Below, piece after piece: positions 1 through 8,426 of a stretch of 64,000 nt of DNA. The stretch's first letter is position 1. Every line of letters begins with the position of its first letter. The position numbers and the translations under genes are program-made. The notes beneath the pieces were generated by a model. The model was given only the letters and a program-made list of their open reading frames with translations. It searched no databases and had not been told where the DNA came from. This DNA comes from Sandaracinaceae bacterium (GTDB lineage: Bacteria > Myxococcota_A > Polyangia > Polyangiales > Houyiibacteriaceae), in the NCBI GenBank assembly GCA_020633055.1, contig JACKEJ010000004.1:1110659-1174658 (forward strand). The letters run 5' to 3'.

Positions 1-208
1 CGGCCGCCTCGACGCGGTTCGACAGCGTGGTGACCACCAGACGCTCTTCCCGCGAGACCATGTCGATCTCGTTGGCCACCAGCGATGACTCGAGGCGCTG
101 CTCCACGAACACGAGCGCCGGCAACACGATCAGCACGATGGCCACGAGGGAATAGGCCCCGATCCACAGCTCGACACGCGTCTCCGATCTGGTGGCGTAG
201 GTAGGCAC
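1..208 (-). CDS. N-terminal part of a membrane-anchored sensor-like protein (cut by window edge)
   Basis: Reading leftward from a GTG at 208-206 the frame stays open to the window edge (69 codons). After about 13 residues with several charges there is one strong hydrophobic segment (LWIGAYSLVAIVLIVLPALV, about residues 14-33). It is followed by a charged stretch containing VEQRLESSLVANEID and SREERLVV. A short cytoplasmic start, one membrane helix and a helical extracytoplasmic segment is the usual beginning of a histidine kinase or similar two-helix sensor, but the catalytic part lies outside the window. The frame is open upstream only to a stop at 227-229, and no strong ribosome binding site is visible, so the GTG start is tentative. 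It is divergent from the kinase remnant at 224. Confidence 0.55.
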   Translation of the reverse strand, partial: MPTYATRSETRVELWIGAYSLVAIVLIVLPALVFVEQRLESSLVANEIDMVSREERLVVTTLSNRVEAA

Positions 209-223
209 AGCGCTGAGGCCAGG

Positions 224-574
224 GTGTCACAGTCGGGTGCGCGTGCCGAGGACCCCTCGCGATCGAACACCGAACGACGCGAGTCGGACCTCGGCACGGG
301 TTCGGTCGCCATCGCGCGCAGGGCTGCCCGACTCGGCGGCGTCACCGTCATCGTCGCCCAGATGACGCTCGAGCCCGAACCCCTCGAGAGCGTCGCCCCG
401 GGTGTCCCGCCCGCGCTCGCGCGCGTGGTGCACAGCTGCTTGAGCAAGGACCCGAGCGCGCGCCCCCGGACGGCCAAGGAGCTCGCCCGGCGCCTCCGCG
501 ATGCGAGCCCTGACGACCCGTGGGACTCGGAGCAGGCCGCGGCGTGGTGGGCCTCCCACCCCAGCGCCGCCTGA
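224..574 (+). pseudogene. C-terminal remnant of a Ser/Thr protein kinase
   Basis: From about position 356 the frame encodes the end of a Hanks-type kinase: a PPALARVVHSCLSKDPSARP stretch matches subdomain XI, where the conserved Arg follows the KDP turn, then a KELARRL helix and a DDPW...AAAWW tail. Similar tails follow the kinase domain in many myxobacterial Ser/Thr kinases. The ATP-binding lobe, the HRD catalytic loop and the DFG motif are absent. The roughly 44 residues before the match, starting at a GTG at 224, do not look like kinase sequence. The fragment is therefore a 5'-deleted relic rather than a small functional gene. It ends 43 bases before the next gene. Confidence 0.65.
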
Positions 575-604
575 ACGCCGTTTGCCACGGGGAGACCCGC
601 CCAC

Positions 605-610
605 TACTGT
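605..610 (+). promoter_or_regulatory. TACTGT -10-like box, leaderless type
   Basis: TACTGT lies 7 bases before the ATG at 618. With transcription starting about 7 bases after a -10 box, the mRNA would begin at or next to the start codon. No Shine-Dalgarno sequence precedes the ATG. One of several such boxes in the window. Confidence 0.4.
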
Positions 611-617
611 CCGCGCC

Positions 618-1226
618 ATGCATCACCGTGCGCTCCGCTTCTCCGTCGTGCTCTCCATCGTCAGCGTCGTCACCGTCACGGCCCTCGGCGCACTCGCGTT
701 CCCGTCCTTCGCGTTCGCTCAGCCACGCGGCAACGTCCAGGGCAACGGCATCCATGGCGTGCGCATCGAGGTCCACGGCACGCTCGGCTACTATCAGGCG
801 CTCGGCGCCGGCATGCGGGTGGACATCCCCCTGCTGCCGGACGGCTTCACGGACAAGCTGGACGACGAATTCGCGCTCAGCGTGGGCGGTGACTTCACCG
901 CGCTGCGTTGGCGTGACCGTGCCTACGACGGAGCCCGCCCCGGCTACGGCCGCGGCTGGGGCCAGTGGTACGGGGACTGGTCCATCTGGACGGTCGCCAC
1001 GGCCAACTGGAACCTCTACCTCGGCGACAAGATCTCCGTCTTCCCGGAGCTGGGCTTCACCGTCAGCATCCACGACTGCTGGGACCGCAACGGGCGAGAC
1101 GACGTCTGTGTCACGGCCGCGCCGGTCGGCGGCGTGGGCTTCCGCTACCACTTCGCGCCGCCGCGGGTGGCGTTCGTCGCCCGCGTGAACTGGCCCGTCG
1201 GACTCCAGGTGGGCCTCACCTTCTGA
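618..1226 (+). CDS. Exported protein of unknown function, possible outer-membrane barrel
   Basis: 202 residues. The N-terminus is a clear signal peptide: basic start, hydrophobic core about residues 10-30, and a probable cleavage after AFA before Gln. The mature part is rich in aromatic residues and alternates polar and hydrophobic residues (for example GVGFRYHF and the end VGLQVGLTF). It finishes in Phe, as outer-membrane beta-barrel proteins often do. There is one Cys pair (DCW...DDVC). I do not recognise a named family. The ATG at 618 was chosen because it begins the signal peptide and has a TACTGT box 7 bases upstream. Barrel identity is inference from composition. Confidence 0.6.
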   Translation: MHHRALRFSVVLSIVSVVTVTALGALAFPSFAFAQPRGNVQGNGIHGVRIEVHGTLGYYQALGAGMRVDIPLLPDGFTDKLDDEFALSVGGDFTALRWRDRAYDGARPGYGRGWGQWYGDWSIWTVATANWNLYLGDKISVFPELGFTVSIHDCWDRNGRDDVCVTAAPVGGVGFRYHFAPPRVAFVARVNWPVGLQVGLTF

Positions 1227-1263
1227 GCGGGCGGGCGAGGGCACCCCTCCGCGCACCACGTGG

Positions 1264-1269
1264 TAGGGT
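1264..1269 (+). promoter_or_regulatory. TAGGGT -10-like box, leaderless type
   Basis: TAGGGT sits 7 bases before the ATG at 1277. The same hexamer sits 7 bases before the GTG at 30176. No ribosome binding site intervenes. Confidence 0.4.
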
Positions 1270-1276
1270 GTCCGAC

Positions 1277-3322
1277 ATGAGCAAGAGCCAGCATGCGCGC
1301 CGTGTCTGTGTCCTCGTGGGCGCGGTCATCTCCACCTGGACCTTTGTCGCTCCCTCGGAGGCGTCCGCTGCGACCTTCACGGTCAACAGCTTGGGGGACG
1401 CAGACGACGCCGTGATCGACTCCGTGTGCGACTCGGACGCGTCCACACCCGGGCTCCAGTGCACGCTGCGCGCGGCCATCTCGGAAGCCAACGCCAGCAC
1501 GGGCGGCGCGCGCGACCTCATCCGGATCACGGCGACGGGCACGATCATGATCGGGAGCCAGCTGCTCATCACCAACGAAGTGCGCATCCAAGGACCCGGC
1601 TCGGGGCAGCTCACCATCGACCGCTCGGACACGGTGCGCCACTTCTGGGTCCAGGGCGCAGCAGGGGCATACAGCTTCGAGGGGCTCACCCTCCAGAACG
1701 GGCGCCCGGGGGCGTTTGGCGGGTCCGTGTGGCTCTCGGGCGCGCCCACCTCGGTGACATTCGACGACGTGCGCTTCCTCGACAACGTCGCGGTGTTCAC
1801 CGCGGACACCAACGGCGGCGCCGTCTACATCACGGCCACGGGCGCCATCACGTTCCGCGACACGTACTTCCGGGGCAACTACGCCCAAGGCAACGGCGGC
1901 GCGATCTACGCGCAGGGCGGCACCGCCGGGCTCTCGGTCGTCATCGAGAGCTCCACCTTCTTCGAGAACGAGTCGGTCGGCGCGGCCGGCGGCGGCGCGG
2001 TCATGGTGCGCTACGCGAACAACAGCGTCGCGGTGCGCGACTCGGTGTTCGAGAGCAACTCGAGCAACGGACCGGGCGCCGGCCTCTTCCTGGACGACGG
2101 CGCGGTGGGCGTGGTGGAGGGCTGCACCTTCATCGACAACGAGGCCAGCTACTCGAACACGGGCGCGGGCGGGGCGGTGTACGCGCGCCAGACCAACAAC
2201 TACGTGTCGAACAGCCTGTTCTACGGGAACCGCTCGGGCGCGGGCGGCGCCGTGTTGCTGACCAACACCTGGGAGGTCAGCAACGTGACCATCGTCGGCA
2301 ACTCCAGCACCAACGGCGCCTACGCCGGGCTGCGCACGCTGGGCACGGGCACGGTGCGCAACTCGGTGATGACCGGCAACACGGTGTCGTCCGGGGACGA
2401 GCCGGACTGCAGCACCGTCGCCGCGTTCACGAGCGGTGGCTACAACTTCGTGGGCGACGGAAACGGCTGCGGCTGGGGCGGCAACGACACCACGGGCGCC
2501 GCCGCGACGCTGGCCGATCCGATGTTCGACGTGCTGCTCGGCGCCGCTCAGGAGCCGCGCTACCTGCCCCCGGGCAGCGGCAGCCCGCTGGTGGACGGGG
2601 GCGACCCAGGTGGCTGTCGCCACACGCGGGTCAACGCGAGCTTCGTCGCGACCCCGAACATCGTGCTCACGACGGACCAGGCGGGCGGGACGCGCGCCGT
2701 GGACGGGGGCAGCGGCTCTGCGCGCTGCGACATCGGGGCCATCGAGGCGGGTGGTCTGGGGACCGTCGGCTTCGCCAGCGCCAGCGTGACGGCCTCGGAA
2801 GGCGATGGGACCGTCAGCCTGACGGTCACGCGCAGCGGGTCCACGACCGCGGCGCTCGACGTGCCGTGGGCGCTCGTGGCCGGCAGCGCGACGGCGGGCA
2901 GCGACTACACGGACGCCAGCGGGACCCTGCAGTGGGCGGCGGGTGACGGCGCGGACAAGACCATCGACGTGGCGCTGCTGGACGACAGCGCGACCGAGAG
3001 CGACGAGACCCTGACCGTGCGGCTCACCCCGGTGCGGCTGATCGCAGGCAACCCGGCCGAGGCGACGCTCACCATCGAGGATGACGACGTCGCCACGGGA
3101 CCGGACGGAGGGCTCGGCGGCGACGCCGGGACCGGTGGAACCGACGGCGGCCCGATCGGGACCGATGGCGGCACCAGCGGACGTGACGGCGGCCCGGGTA
3201 GCGGGGGTGGCGGGGGTGGCGGCTGCACGGTCACCACGGACGCCGACACGAGCGCGCGCTGGTTGGCGTTGGTCGCGTTGGGGCTCGTGGTGCGGCGCAA
3301 GCGCTACGCGCGCCGGGGATAG
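1277..3322 (+). CDS. Surface beta-helix protein with CSLREA start, Calx-beta domain and MYXO-CTERM-like tail
   Basis: 681 residues. A signal peptide ends near SEASA. It is followed by a CSLREA-type module (TFTVNSLGD, then a Cys pair and CTLRAAISEAN, about residues 36-75). Next comes a right-handed beta-helix of repeated GGAVYI/GGAIYA-like rungs to about 440. A Calx-beta-like domain follows (ASEGDGTVSLTVTR through SDETLTVRLTPV, about 495-595). A GGDAGTGGTDGG spacer and then a Cys, a short hydrophobic segment and an Arg-rich end (ARWLALVALGLVVRRKR) form a MYXO-CTERM-like sorting signal. The protein is probably exported and anchored or released at the outer surface, where Calx-beta folds commonly bind calcium. 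Ligand or substrate is not evident; no polysaccharide-lyase catalytic set was recognised. Confidence 0.8.
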   Translation: MSKSQHARRVCVLVGAVISTWTFVAPSEASAATFTVNSLGDADDAVIDSVCDSDASTPGLQCTLRAAISEANASTGGARDLIRITATGTIMIGSQLLITNEVRIQGPGSGQLTIDRSDTVRHFWVQGAAGAYSFEGLTLQNGRPGAFGGSVWLSGAPTSVTFDDVRFLDNVAVFTADTNGGAVYITATGAITFRDTYFRGNYAQGNGGAIYAQGGTAGLSVVIESSTFFENESVGAAGGGAVMVRYANNSVAVRDSVFESNSSNGPGAGLFLDDGAVGVVEGCTFIDNEASYSNTGAGGAVYARQTNNYVSNSLFYGNRSGAGGAVLLTNTWEVSNVTIVGNSSTNGAYAGLRTLGTGTVRNSVMTGNTVSSGDEPDCSTVAAFTSGGYNFVGDGNGCGWGGNDTTGAAATLADPMFDVLLGAAQEPRYLPPGSGSPLVDGGDPGGCRHTRVNASFVATPNIVLTTDQAGGTRAVDGGSGSARCDIGAIEAGGLGTVGFASASVTASEGDGTVSLTVTRSGSTTAALDVPWALVAGSATAGSDYTDASGTLQWAAGDGADKTIDVALLDDSATESDETLTVRLTPVRLIAGNPAEATLTIEDDDVATGPDGGLGGDAGTGGTDGGPIGTDGGTSGRDGGPGSGGGGGGGCTVTTDADTSARWLALVALGLVVRRKRYARRG

Positions 3323-3413
3323 GACCCGCGTCACCGTCGCGCTTCCGCGCTTGGACGTGCGCCGCGGGGGCGGGCGCGACGCCGTGATGTGGCCCCCCGC
3401 AGCGCGTCGTGCG

Positions 3414-3419
3414 TATCCT
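3414..3419 (+). promoter_or_regulatory. TATCCT -10-like box, leaderless type
   Basis: TATCCT ends 6 bases before the ATG at 3426. No Shine-Dalgarno sequence lies between them. Confidence 0.4.
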
Positions 3420-3425
3420 GGCGCG

Positions 3426-5417
3426 ATGAGCACCAAGAGGGCCTTCGTCGCGGGTGTCTTCGTGACGGTCGTCGCGTCGTGCCTCGGAGGAGGGTGCGCG
3501 CCGACGCTCGTGCTCGGGGCGCCCAGGACGACGAGCACCCGCACTGGCACGGGGGGTCTGCGCGCCGCCGCGGCCACGGTGGACGTCACCCCGCCCCCGG
3601 GCCTGGGGCTCTTCGGCCACGGTCCGGAGGCCCGGCGCGCGCGAGGTCATCGGGGCCGCCTGCGTTGCCGCGCGCTGGTGTTGGAGGACGCGCAGGGGAG
3701 CCGGGTGGCGCTGGTCGCGTGTGACCTGGCGGCCATCTCGGCGGCGCTCCACCGCGAGGTCGCGATGCGCGTGCACGCGGCGACGGGTCTCGGGCTCGAG
3801 CGCATCGTGCTCTCGGCCACCCACACGCACGCGGGCCCCGCACACTACTTCGCAGACGGAAACTACGCGGGCGGCTTCTCGTCGCAGGTCACCGGCTACG
3901 ACCCACGGGTCACCGACCGGCTCGCGACCCGCATCGCGGGGGCCATCGTCGACGCGACCGCTCGGCTCGAACCCGCGCGCCTATCCACCGTCGAGGAGCG
4001 CCTGGTGGGACCCAGCGACGCGGAGCGCGCCATCGGGCAGAACCGCAGCCTCGAAGCCCACTGCCTCAACACCGCGCCGATGGGCGCGCTGGCCACGACC
4101 TGCGACACGCCCCTGCGCGACCCGTACGCCGAGGTCGAGGGCATGCTCTCGATGTTGGTGGTCGAAGCGCTCGGGGACGGCGCCCCTCACCCACTCGCCA
4201 TCTATGCGAGCTATCCGGTGCACGCGACGAGCGTCCCGAACACCAACGACCTCTACCACGCCGACCTCTTCGGCGAAGCGGTGCGCACGATCGAAGCGGG
4301 CGTGGGCGCGCCTGGGTTCGTCGCGGTGCTGGCCAACGGCGCCGAAGGGGACGTGCGGCCGGACTACGTGACGCAGCGCTTCGACGAGTCGCTGCACCTG
4401 GGCCGCGCGCTCGGCACGCGCGTGCTCGCGGCCATCGCGCGCAGAACGCCGGTCGACGCGCCGCGTGTCGCCGCAGCGTTCGAGGACCTGAGCCTGTCGC
4501 GGGCCACGGGTGACGGCGCGCGCCTGTGCGCACACCCCGAGCTAGGCCGAGCCTCGGCCGGTGGCAGCGAGGAAGGGCGCACGGGCTTCTACCGCTTCCC
4601 GCGTTGGCGCGAAGGGTCACGGGACGACTCGCGTGGGGGCTGCCACGGGCCCCGCGCCCCGTTGCCCTTCCGCAACATCAGCAGCAATGGCTTTCCGAGC
4701 CGCGCCCCGCTGTCGGTCGTGGCGGTCGGTCCCGTCACCATCGTGGCCATCCCCGCCGAAGCCACGACCACGGTTGGGATTCGCCTTCGTCAGCGTGTGG
4801 CGGCGGCGCGCCCCGGCCCGGTGATGCTCGTCGGGCTGGCCAACGACTACCTTCAGTACGTGACCACGGCCGAAGAGTACGGCCTCCAGCACTACGAAGG
4901 CGCCTCCACGCTGTACGGTCCGGGCACTGCGCGAGTGCTCGGAGCGCACTTCGCGGCGCTCGCCCAGTCCATCGCGACCGATGACCCGACGGTCAGCGCC
5001 TCCCCGCTCCGCGCCCGGGTGAGGTTCCGTGAGCGCCTCAGCGACGAGCGCCGCAGCCGCGGACCCGTGGTGGAAGCCGTCGTGCGTCACCGCTACGAAG
5101 GGCACGTCGCCTACAGCGTCGCGCTGCGAGCGTCGGACGCGGCCTTGCTGCTCGAAGACGGGTCGCCCATCGCCCGCGTGGAGCACCGCCGTCCCGAGGG
5201 CTTCGTCCCGGCACGCGACGCGCTCGGGTACGCGCTCGACGACCTCGGGCCGCATCTGATCGTGCGTCAGCAGGGCCGACGCCGTCTGCGCCGCGGCCAC
5301 TACCAGATCACGTTCGTGGTGCCCGATCAGCTACCGGCGGGGGCCTACCGCATCGTGGTGCGCAGCGCTGGCGTGGAGGCAGCTTCGGCTCCGTTCGGCG
5401 TGGGCGTGGCGCCGTGA
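3426..5417 (+). CDS. Neutral/alkaline ceramidase-like lipoprotein
   Basis: 663 residues. The start is a lipoprotein signal with lipobox VASC (Cys19). The neutral ceramidase N-terminal domain then begins (AAAATVDVTPPPGLGL, near residue 48). Family hallmarks are THTHAGP at about 132-138, which supplies zinc-binding His residues, and NGAEGDVRP. A Gly/Arg-rich segment and a beta-rich C-terminal domain ending near VAP correspond to the usual Ig-like C-terminal domain of the family. Family members hydrolyse the amide bond of ceramide to sphingosine and fatty acid. Known members vary in substrate, so activity on other N-acyl lipids is possible. Lipid anchoring suggests action at the outer membrane or cell surface. 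It stands alone on the plus strand, convergent with the gene ending at 5442. Confidence 0.8.
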   Translation: MSTKRAFVAGVFVTVVASCLGGGCAPTLVLGAPRTTSTRTGTGGLRAAAATVDVTPPPGLGLFGHGPEARRARGHRGRLRCRALVLEDAQGSRVALVACDLAAISAALHREVAMRVHAATGLGLERIVLSATHTHAGPAHYFADGNYAGGFSSQVTGYDPRVTDRLATRIAGAIVDATARLEPARLSTVEERLVGPSDAERAIGQNRSLEAHCLNTAPMGALATTCDTPLRDPYAEVEGMLSMLVVEALGDGAPHPLAIYASYPVHATSVPNTNDLYHADLFGEAVRTIEAGVGAPGFVAVLANGAEGDVRPDYVTQRFDESLHLGRALGTRVLAAIARRTPVDAPRVAAAFEDLSLSRATGDGARLCAHPELGRASAGGSEEGRTGFYRFPRWREGSRDDSRGGCHGPRAPLPFRNISSNGFPSRAPLSVVAVGPVTIVAIPAEATTTVGIRLRQRVAAARPGPVMLVGLANDYLQYVTTAEEYGLQHYEGASTLYGPGTARVLGAHFAALAQSIATDDPTVSASPLRARVRFRERLSDERRSRGPVVEAVVRHRYEGHVAYSVALRASDAALLLEDGSPIARVEHRRPEGFVPARDALGYALDDLGPHLIVRQQGRRRLRRGHYQITFVVPDQLPAGAYRIVVRSAGVEAASAPFGVGVAP

Positions 5418-5441
5418 CCTGGCACGACCCCCGCGCCGACG

Positions 5442-6752
5442 TCAGCGCGTCAGGCGCAACGCACCCTCGGCGCCCGCCTCCTCGCGCGCGCTCTCGTTGG
5501 CGTTCGGCGACCGGGCGCGTGCCCGTGAGCGCCGACGACGACGCATCAGCCACGCGAGCGCGCCCAGCGTCGCGAGACCGAGCGGGAGCGTGACGGGCAG
5601 CGACTCGCGCAAGCGCCCGAAACGGAAGCGGGAGACGCGCGGCGGCAGGACCACCGTGCGGCTGGGCGTGCTGACGGGCGCGTCCAGCACGCTGCTGGTG
5701 GCGGCCGCGACGGGCTCGGGGGCGGGGGCCACGACGCCGAGGTGGTTCATCACCTCGCGCTCGACGCCGCGCACGTACACACGGCGCTCCCCCTCCTCGG
5801 TGGTGCGCGCCTCCTCGTCGCTGCCGAAGCCCAGGCGCGCCTCCCAGCGACCGCCGCTGGGCGCGTTGATCACCCCACCCGCGCGGCGCAGGAACATCGC
5901 GCTCGACCCGCCGCCGTCGAGGTTCATCGCGTCGTGCGCGCCGATGTCGTGCATGAAGTCGGCGAGCTCGTACAGGTTGAGCCCCCGGCTGCCTCCGCGG
6001 CGGCCGTCCACCACCACCAGGAACACCGTGTGGCCGTCGCGCGAGACACCGACGGCGGTGCGCGGGTGGCGCCCATAGGCCGCGCCGATGCGGTCGATCT
6101 CACTGTCCGCCACCTGACCTGCGCGCACCAGCGTGGGGATGCCGCTCACCGCCGCGCGGTAGTGATTGTTGGTGGGCGTGCGGCCCGTGCGATGCGTGAT
6201 GCGCGCGCGTCCGTCGGCCCGCACGGCGAAGAGGGTCGTCTCACCATCGTCCTCGAGCGAGGGCCAGGCCTCGCCGCCGCCCACCTGCAATCCGTACGGG
6301 TCGGCGAAGCTGGACCAGAAGCCGCCGTTGATCGCGGCTGCGTAGCCAGGGCCGGTGTCGGCGAACTCGCTCACGGTGGACCAGCGGTCGGCGTGAGGCG
6401 TGGCTTCGACGCGCACGCCGGGCACGCGCAGGTCCACCACCAGCGCGTGGATCACCGCCGGACGCGACGTGGTGCGCCGCAGGTAGCGCAAGCCCGGGTT
6501 GGGCTGCGTCCACACGTCCTCGTGGGTCACGGGTCGTCCCCGGCGACGGTCCACTTCGCCCGCTCCGTCGGCCCACGCGGGAGAGGCGCCCAGCAGCGGG
6601 GTGAGCAGCGCCGCCGCGACGGACAGGGCCACGAGGGCACGCGGCAGGGCGGTGGTCCCGGCGGTTACCGTGCGCGTGGGCGAGGCGACGGTGGCCCCGG
6701 CTCGGGAGGCACGTGGGGTCGGCTCGACGGGGGTGGGCATGGGAGAGGTCAT
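5442..6752 (-). CDS. Exported phosphodiester glycosidase family protein (NAGPA/DUF2233 type)
   Basis: 436 residues. After a signal peptide (hydrophobic core about 38-55, cleavage near AWA) comes the NAGPA-type domain. Visible marks are AAINGGFW near 138-146, RTAVGVSRDG near 231-240 and the signature NLDGGGSSAMF at 277-287. Near the C-terminus are a hydrophobic helix (LPVTLPLGLATLGALAWLM) and a highly basic tail, so the protein is probably anchored by its C-terminus. Family members include the human uncovering enzyme, which removes GlcNAc from a phosphodiester, and bacterial exopolysaccharide-associated proteins. The natural substrate here is unknown. The ATG at 6752 was preferred because it opens the signal peptide; a second ATG lies at 6740. 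Confidence 0.75.
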   Translation of the reverse strand: MTSPMPTPVEPTPRASRAGATVASPTRTVTAGTTALPRALVALSVAAALLTPLLGASPAWADGAGEVDRRRGRPVTHEDVWTQPNPGLRYLRRTTSRPAVIHALVVDLRVPGVRVEATPHADRWSTVSEFADTGPGYAAAINGGFWSSFADPYGLQVGGGEAWPSLEDDGETTLFAVRADGRARITHRTGRTPTNNHYRAAVSGIPTLVRAGQVADSEIDRIGAAYGRHPRTAVGVSRDGHTVFLVVVDGRRGGSRGLNLYELADFMHDIGAHDAMNLDGGGSSAMFLRRAGGVINAPSGGRWEARLGFGSDEEARTTEEGERRVYVRGVEREVMNHLGVVAPAPEPVAAATSSVLDAPVSTPSRTVVLPPRVSRFRFGRLRESLPVTLPLGLATLGALAWLMRRRRRSRARARSPNANESAREEAGAEGALRLTR

Positions 6753-7055
6753 CGTGCCGGGACCGGTGCAAGCCGGGATCCAACCCGGATGAGCTCGGAT
6801 CACGGTCGAATTCATCGGGAATCCGGCTCGCCGGAGGACCCACCGGCACCCCACCGCGGCCCGCTGCACGCGCCCCTGTGGGCCTCCTGCCACGTGGACT
6901 CCAAGCGTGGCCCCAGCGAGCCCGCCGGTCGCTGGTCTTTCATGACCCTCCGTCGAGGCCGGGTGGGTGAAGCCGTCACACCCGCGGTGGGCCCCGGCGT
7001 CACCTCGGGGTCGAGTCGGCGAAACGCTTGTCCCCATCGCGCATACCAACGGCCC
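6753..7055 (+). other. Divergent intergenic region, no gene seen
   Basis: About 300 bases between the leftward glycosidase and the rightward peroxiredoxin-like gene. It should hold both promoters. The only visible element is TACCAA, 6 bases before the ATG at 7056, a weaker form of the leaderless -10 box found elsewhere in the window. No coding potential, repeat or RNA gene was recognised. Confidence 0.5.
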
Positions 7056-7589
7056 ATGAGACTCACCGTCGGGCAGCGCGCCCCCTCCTTCTCCGCCACC
7101 ACCTGGGACGGCAAGCCCGTGACCCTCGCCGACTTCGAGGGCCAGAAGCTGTGGCTGGCCTTCTTCCGCTACGCATCGTGCCCGCTGTGCAACGTGCGCG
7201 TGCGCGCCATCTACCGTCGCGTGGAGGAGCTGCGCGCGGCGGGCGTGGCCGTGGTCGCGGTGTTCCAGTCGCCAGGCGAGAAGGTGCGCGAGTACGTGCT
7301 CGAGGGCGACGAGCCGCCCATGCCGATCATCGCCGACCCCGAGATGGTGCTCTACGAGCAGTACGCGCTCGAACGCTCCGTGCTGGGCTTCTTGGCGCCG
7401 CGCAACATCGGGAGCTTCTTCGAGTCGCGCAAGCTGGACGTGGGCGGACTCTCCCCAGACGGGCCGCTGGACCGCATCCCGGGCGACTTCCTGATCGGGC
7501 CGGATGGCACGCTGGTGGACGTCTTCTACGGCTCGGCCATCTCGGACCACATCCCGTTCGAGCAGGTGGACGCCTTCATGGCCCGCTGA
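7056..7589 (+). CDS. Peroxiredoxin-like protein (AhpC/TSA superfamily)
   Basis: 177 residues with a thioredoxin-fold layout. A GQRAPSFSATTWDGKPVTL start is typical of AhpC/TSA proteins. It is followed by FFRYASCPLC, with the candidate redox pair Cys42 and Cys45, and a C-terminal GDFLIGPDGTLVDVFYG strand-turn-strand. The CxxC position and the SCPLC sequence resemble the peroxiredoxin-like 2 group rather than a classic peroxidatic PxxxTxxC centre, so peroxidase activity is not assured. It is probably cytoplasmic. The last 64 bases overlap the convergent CPBP protease gene on the other strand. Confidence 0.75.
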   Translation: MRLTVGQRAPSFSATTWDGKPVTLADFEGQKLWLAFFRYASCPLCNVRVRAIYRRVEELRAAGVAVVAVFQSPGEKVREYVLEGDEPPMPIIADPEMVLYEQYALERSVLGFLAPRNIGSFFESRKLDVGGLSPDGPLDRIPGDFLIGPDGTLVDVFYGSAISDHIPFEQVDAFMAR

Positions 7590-8338
7590 GGCCAGCACAG
7601 CGCCAAGCCCAGCGCCCCGTACACGACAGACTGCACCACCAGGGGCAGCGCGTCGCCAGGCAGTGCCGCGAAGGGGTTGTTCAGGTGCGCGCCGAGGTGC
7701 GCCAGGACCACCAGCAGCAGGCTGCCCGAGCCCCGCAGGATGAACGAATAGAAGAGGCTGCCGCCCGTGAACAACAGCAGCAGCACCAGCCACAGCGCGA
7801 GGGGTACGCCCGCCGCGACGAACATGGGGATGTGCCACAGGCCCCACAGCAGCCCGACGATGCCCGCGCCGCCGAACACGCCGTAGCGCGCTTCGAGGCG
7901 CGGCTGGGCATAGCCACGCCAGCCCAGCTCCTCGCCGAGCGAGATGACGCAGGCAGAGACCACCAGACCCACGTGAGGCACGTAGCTCACCGCGCCCTCA
8001 CGCCCCGCGAGCTCGAGCAGCAGCAGGATGCCCGTGAGGCCCAGGCCGGGCACCAGCAGCGCAAGCGCGTACCACCCGACCGACACGCGCGCGCGGGTCA
8101 GCGGCGTGAGCAGCCGGCGTAGGCCAGCCCGCCCTTCGTCGCGCCATGTGAGCCCCAGCGCCGCCACGGCGGGCCCGAGGATGCCGAGCATGGCCAAGCC
8201 CAGCAGCGGACTGTCGGGCGCCAGCCTCCCGCGCGCGGCCAAGAGGGCGCCGGGGACCTGGAGCGCCCAGGTGAACCCGAAGGCCAGCGTGAAGAAGACG
8301 AACGTGGAGCGGGGCTTCGCTGCCTGGGAGGTGGGCAT
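7526..8338 (-). CDS. CPBP-family intramembrane metalloprotease
   Basis: 270 residues, mostly hydrophobic with about seven to eight membrane segments. The CPBP (Rce1-like/ABI) motifs are present: EELGWRGY at 136-143 supplies the catalytic Glu pair and Arg. LLWGLWHIP near 163-171 and AHLGAHLNN near 213-221 supply the His and Asn ligands. Such enzymes cleave membrane-embedded substrates; the substrate here is unknown. The ATG at 8338 was selected because an upstream extension would run into the divergent agmatine deiminase gene at 8427. The 3' end overlaps the convergent peroxiredoxin-like gene by 64 bases. Confidence 0.8.
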   Translation of the reverse strand: MPTSQAAKPRSTFVFFTLAFGFTWALQVPGALLAARGRLAPDSPLLGLAMLGILGPAVAALGLTWRDEGRAGLRRLLTPLTRARVSVGWYALALLVPGLGLTGILLLLELAGREGAVSYVPHVGLVVSACVISLGEELGWRGYAQPRLEARYGVFGGAGIVGLLWGLWHIPMFVAAGVPLALWLVLLLLFTGGSLFYSFILRGSGSLLLVVLAHLGAHLNNPFAALPGDALPLVVQSVVYGALGLALCWPQRAMKASTCSNGMWSEMAEP

Positions 8339-8426
8339 GGGTGTTCGACAGCGCGGCCGGCGCGATGTTCCGGCCCTGCGGCGCGAGTCGTTGAACCGCA
8401 AGCCCGTCCGTGGGAAGCCTCGGCCC

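Noticed and set aside
1145..3589. Long leftward open frame opposite the beta-helix and ceramidase genes
   Set aside because: Arg/Ala/His-rich shadow composition with no domain; the plus-strand proteins have clear signal peptides and domains. The same reasoning removed long frames at 3981-4620, 18913-21390, 23079-25448, 25073-27115 and 47063-49723.
6753..7847. Upstream extension of the phosphodiester glycosidase frame
   Set aside because: It would run through the peroxiredoxin-like gene and adds shadow-type sequence; the signal peptide begins at 6752.
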